Shown: piece after piece, positions 6,660 through 7,048 of the stretch
How positions within the stretch are numbered: the first letter of the stretch is position 1
Layout of the letters: the number at the start of each line of letters is the position of its first letter
Assembly: GCA_031284225.1 (NCBI GenBank)
Contig: JAITAH010000109.1
Span: 1-7,048 of the forward strand
Direction: 5' to 3'
Source of the DNA: Dysgonamonadaceae bacterium
GTDB lineage: Bacteria > Bacteroidota > Bacteroidia > Bacteroidales > Azobacteroidaceae
DNA length: 7,048 nucleotides
Position numbers and translations under genes: made by a program
Notes under the pieces: model-generated
What the model was told of the DNA's origin: nothing
Seen by the model: the letters and a program-made list of their open reading frames with translations, nothing else
Database searches by the model: none

Positions 6660-7048
6660 TTACCATTCATCATGGGTAATGTTACCCTCTTTATCGACCT
6701 TAAATGTCAATTCGTAGTAATCGGTAATCTGTCGTCCGCCTTCCATGCGGGTGGATTTGCCGGTTTCGGTAACTTGAATTTCAAATGAGATTTCGAGGTC
6801 TCCTTTGCTGTTTGGCTCAAAGGTTAAAAAATCCACGCTTTCAAAGGTATATCCTTCCGGAATCTGCGTTTTCGCCTCTTCGACGTATTTATTAAGCGTC
6901 TCTTTCAGTTTAACGATGTCTTCGACATCGATGTAATGATTCGGTTTGGAACGTGTTCCAAATTCGCTTTCCGGTTTAGGGTCGTTGTGGGCAATGCCGA
7001 AATTGTAGTAAAGAGTCTTTTCGTACTTTTCCCCCTTACTGTTCCGCA
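6660..7048 (-). CDS. Protein of unknown function, C-terminal part (runs off right edge)
   Basis: The minus-strand frame entering at 7046 encodes 128 residues and stops with TAA at 6660; the start lies outside the window. I do not recognise the family. The visible part is soluble-looking, rich in Glu, Lys and Thr, without membrane segments. A helical stretch (about 41-60, VEDIVKLKETLNKYVEEAKT) is followed by what look like several beta strands: YTFESVDFLTFEP, LEISFEIQVTE, DYYELTFKVDKEGNI, ending HDEW. Strand-rich, charged C-termini like this are common in small secreted or immunity-type proteins, but this is only a resemblance of composition. Coding is supported by the long frame, the absence of stops, sensible composition and a hairpin just after the stop. 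It shows no functional link to sdhC, from which it is separated by about 700 nt. Confidence 0.75.
   Translation of the reverse strand, partial: RNSKGEKYEKTLYYNFGIAHNDPKPESEFGTRSKPNHYIDVEDIVKLKETLNKYVEEAKTQIPEGYTFESVDFLTFEPNSKGDLEISFEIQVTETGKSTRMEGGRQITDYYELTFKVDKEGNITHDEW

Noticed and set aside
6472..6788. Plus-strand frames of 81 and 67 codons (6472-6717, 6585-6788)
   Set aside because: They start within the terminator block or hairpin and run antisense into the better-supported minus-strand partial gene.

Overview
The window looks like a chromosomal segment of a Bacteroidota bacterium, most likely Bacteroidales. The evidence is a succinate dehydrogenase/fumarate reductase operon of the single-cytochrome-b type in the order C-A-B, several promoters of the Bacteroides type (TTG, about 20 bp, TAnnTTTG), AT-rich leaders without clear Shine-Dalgarno sequences, and a Bacteroidota-style WYL regulator. 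Every protein gene lies on the minus strand.

Layout from left to right. Positions 1-513 hold the N-terminal 171 residues of a WYL-domain transcription regulator that runs off the left edge, with its own promoter near 545-570. Positions 650-2455 encode UvrC, the dual-incision nuclease subunit of nucleotide excision repair. A strong intrinsic terminator (2461-2512) separates uvrC from the upstream operon sdhC (5296-5958), sdhA (3287-5248) and sdhB (2519-3274). These three form a complete membrane-bound respiratory complex: a di-heme cytochrome b anchor, a flavoprotein with covalent FAD, and a three-cluster iron-sulfur subunit. In a Bacteroidales anaerobe it would mainly reduce fumarate with menaquinol, but sequence alone does not fix the direction. 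The open frames of sdhA and sdhC extend far upstream without stops; the starts used here are internal, chosen from family length and promoter position.

Positions 5959-6659 contain no convincing protein gene but are not empty. They hold the sdhC promoter (minus strand), a 116-bp segment bounded by 15-bp near-perfect inverted repeats (6065-6180), a second, divergent promoter on the plus strand (6198-6227), and a strong plus-strand intrinsic terminator (6484-6531). Promoter and terminator together suggest an unannotated plus-strand transcript of about 300 nt, a candidate small RNA. A further hairpin (6617-6645) lies just past the stop codon of a partial minus-strand gene of unknown function (6660-7048), giving a convergent arrangement.

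The protein-coding part is ordinary housekeeping and respiratory content. I see no phage, transposase, CRISPR, defence or biosynthetic system. The part worth attention is the 6030-6660 intergenic region.
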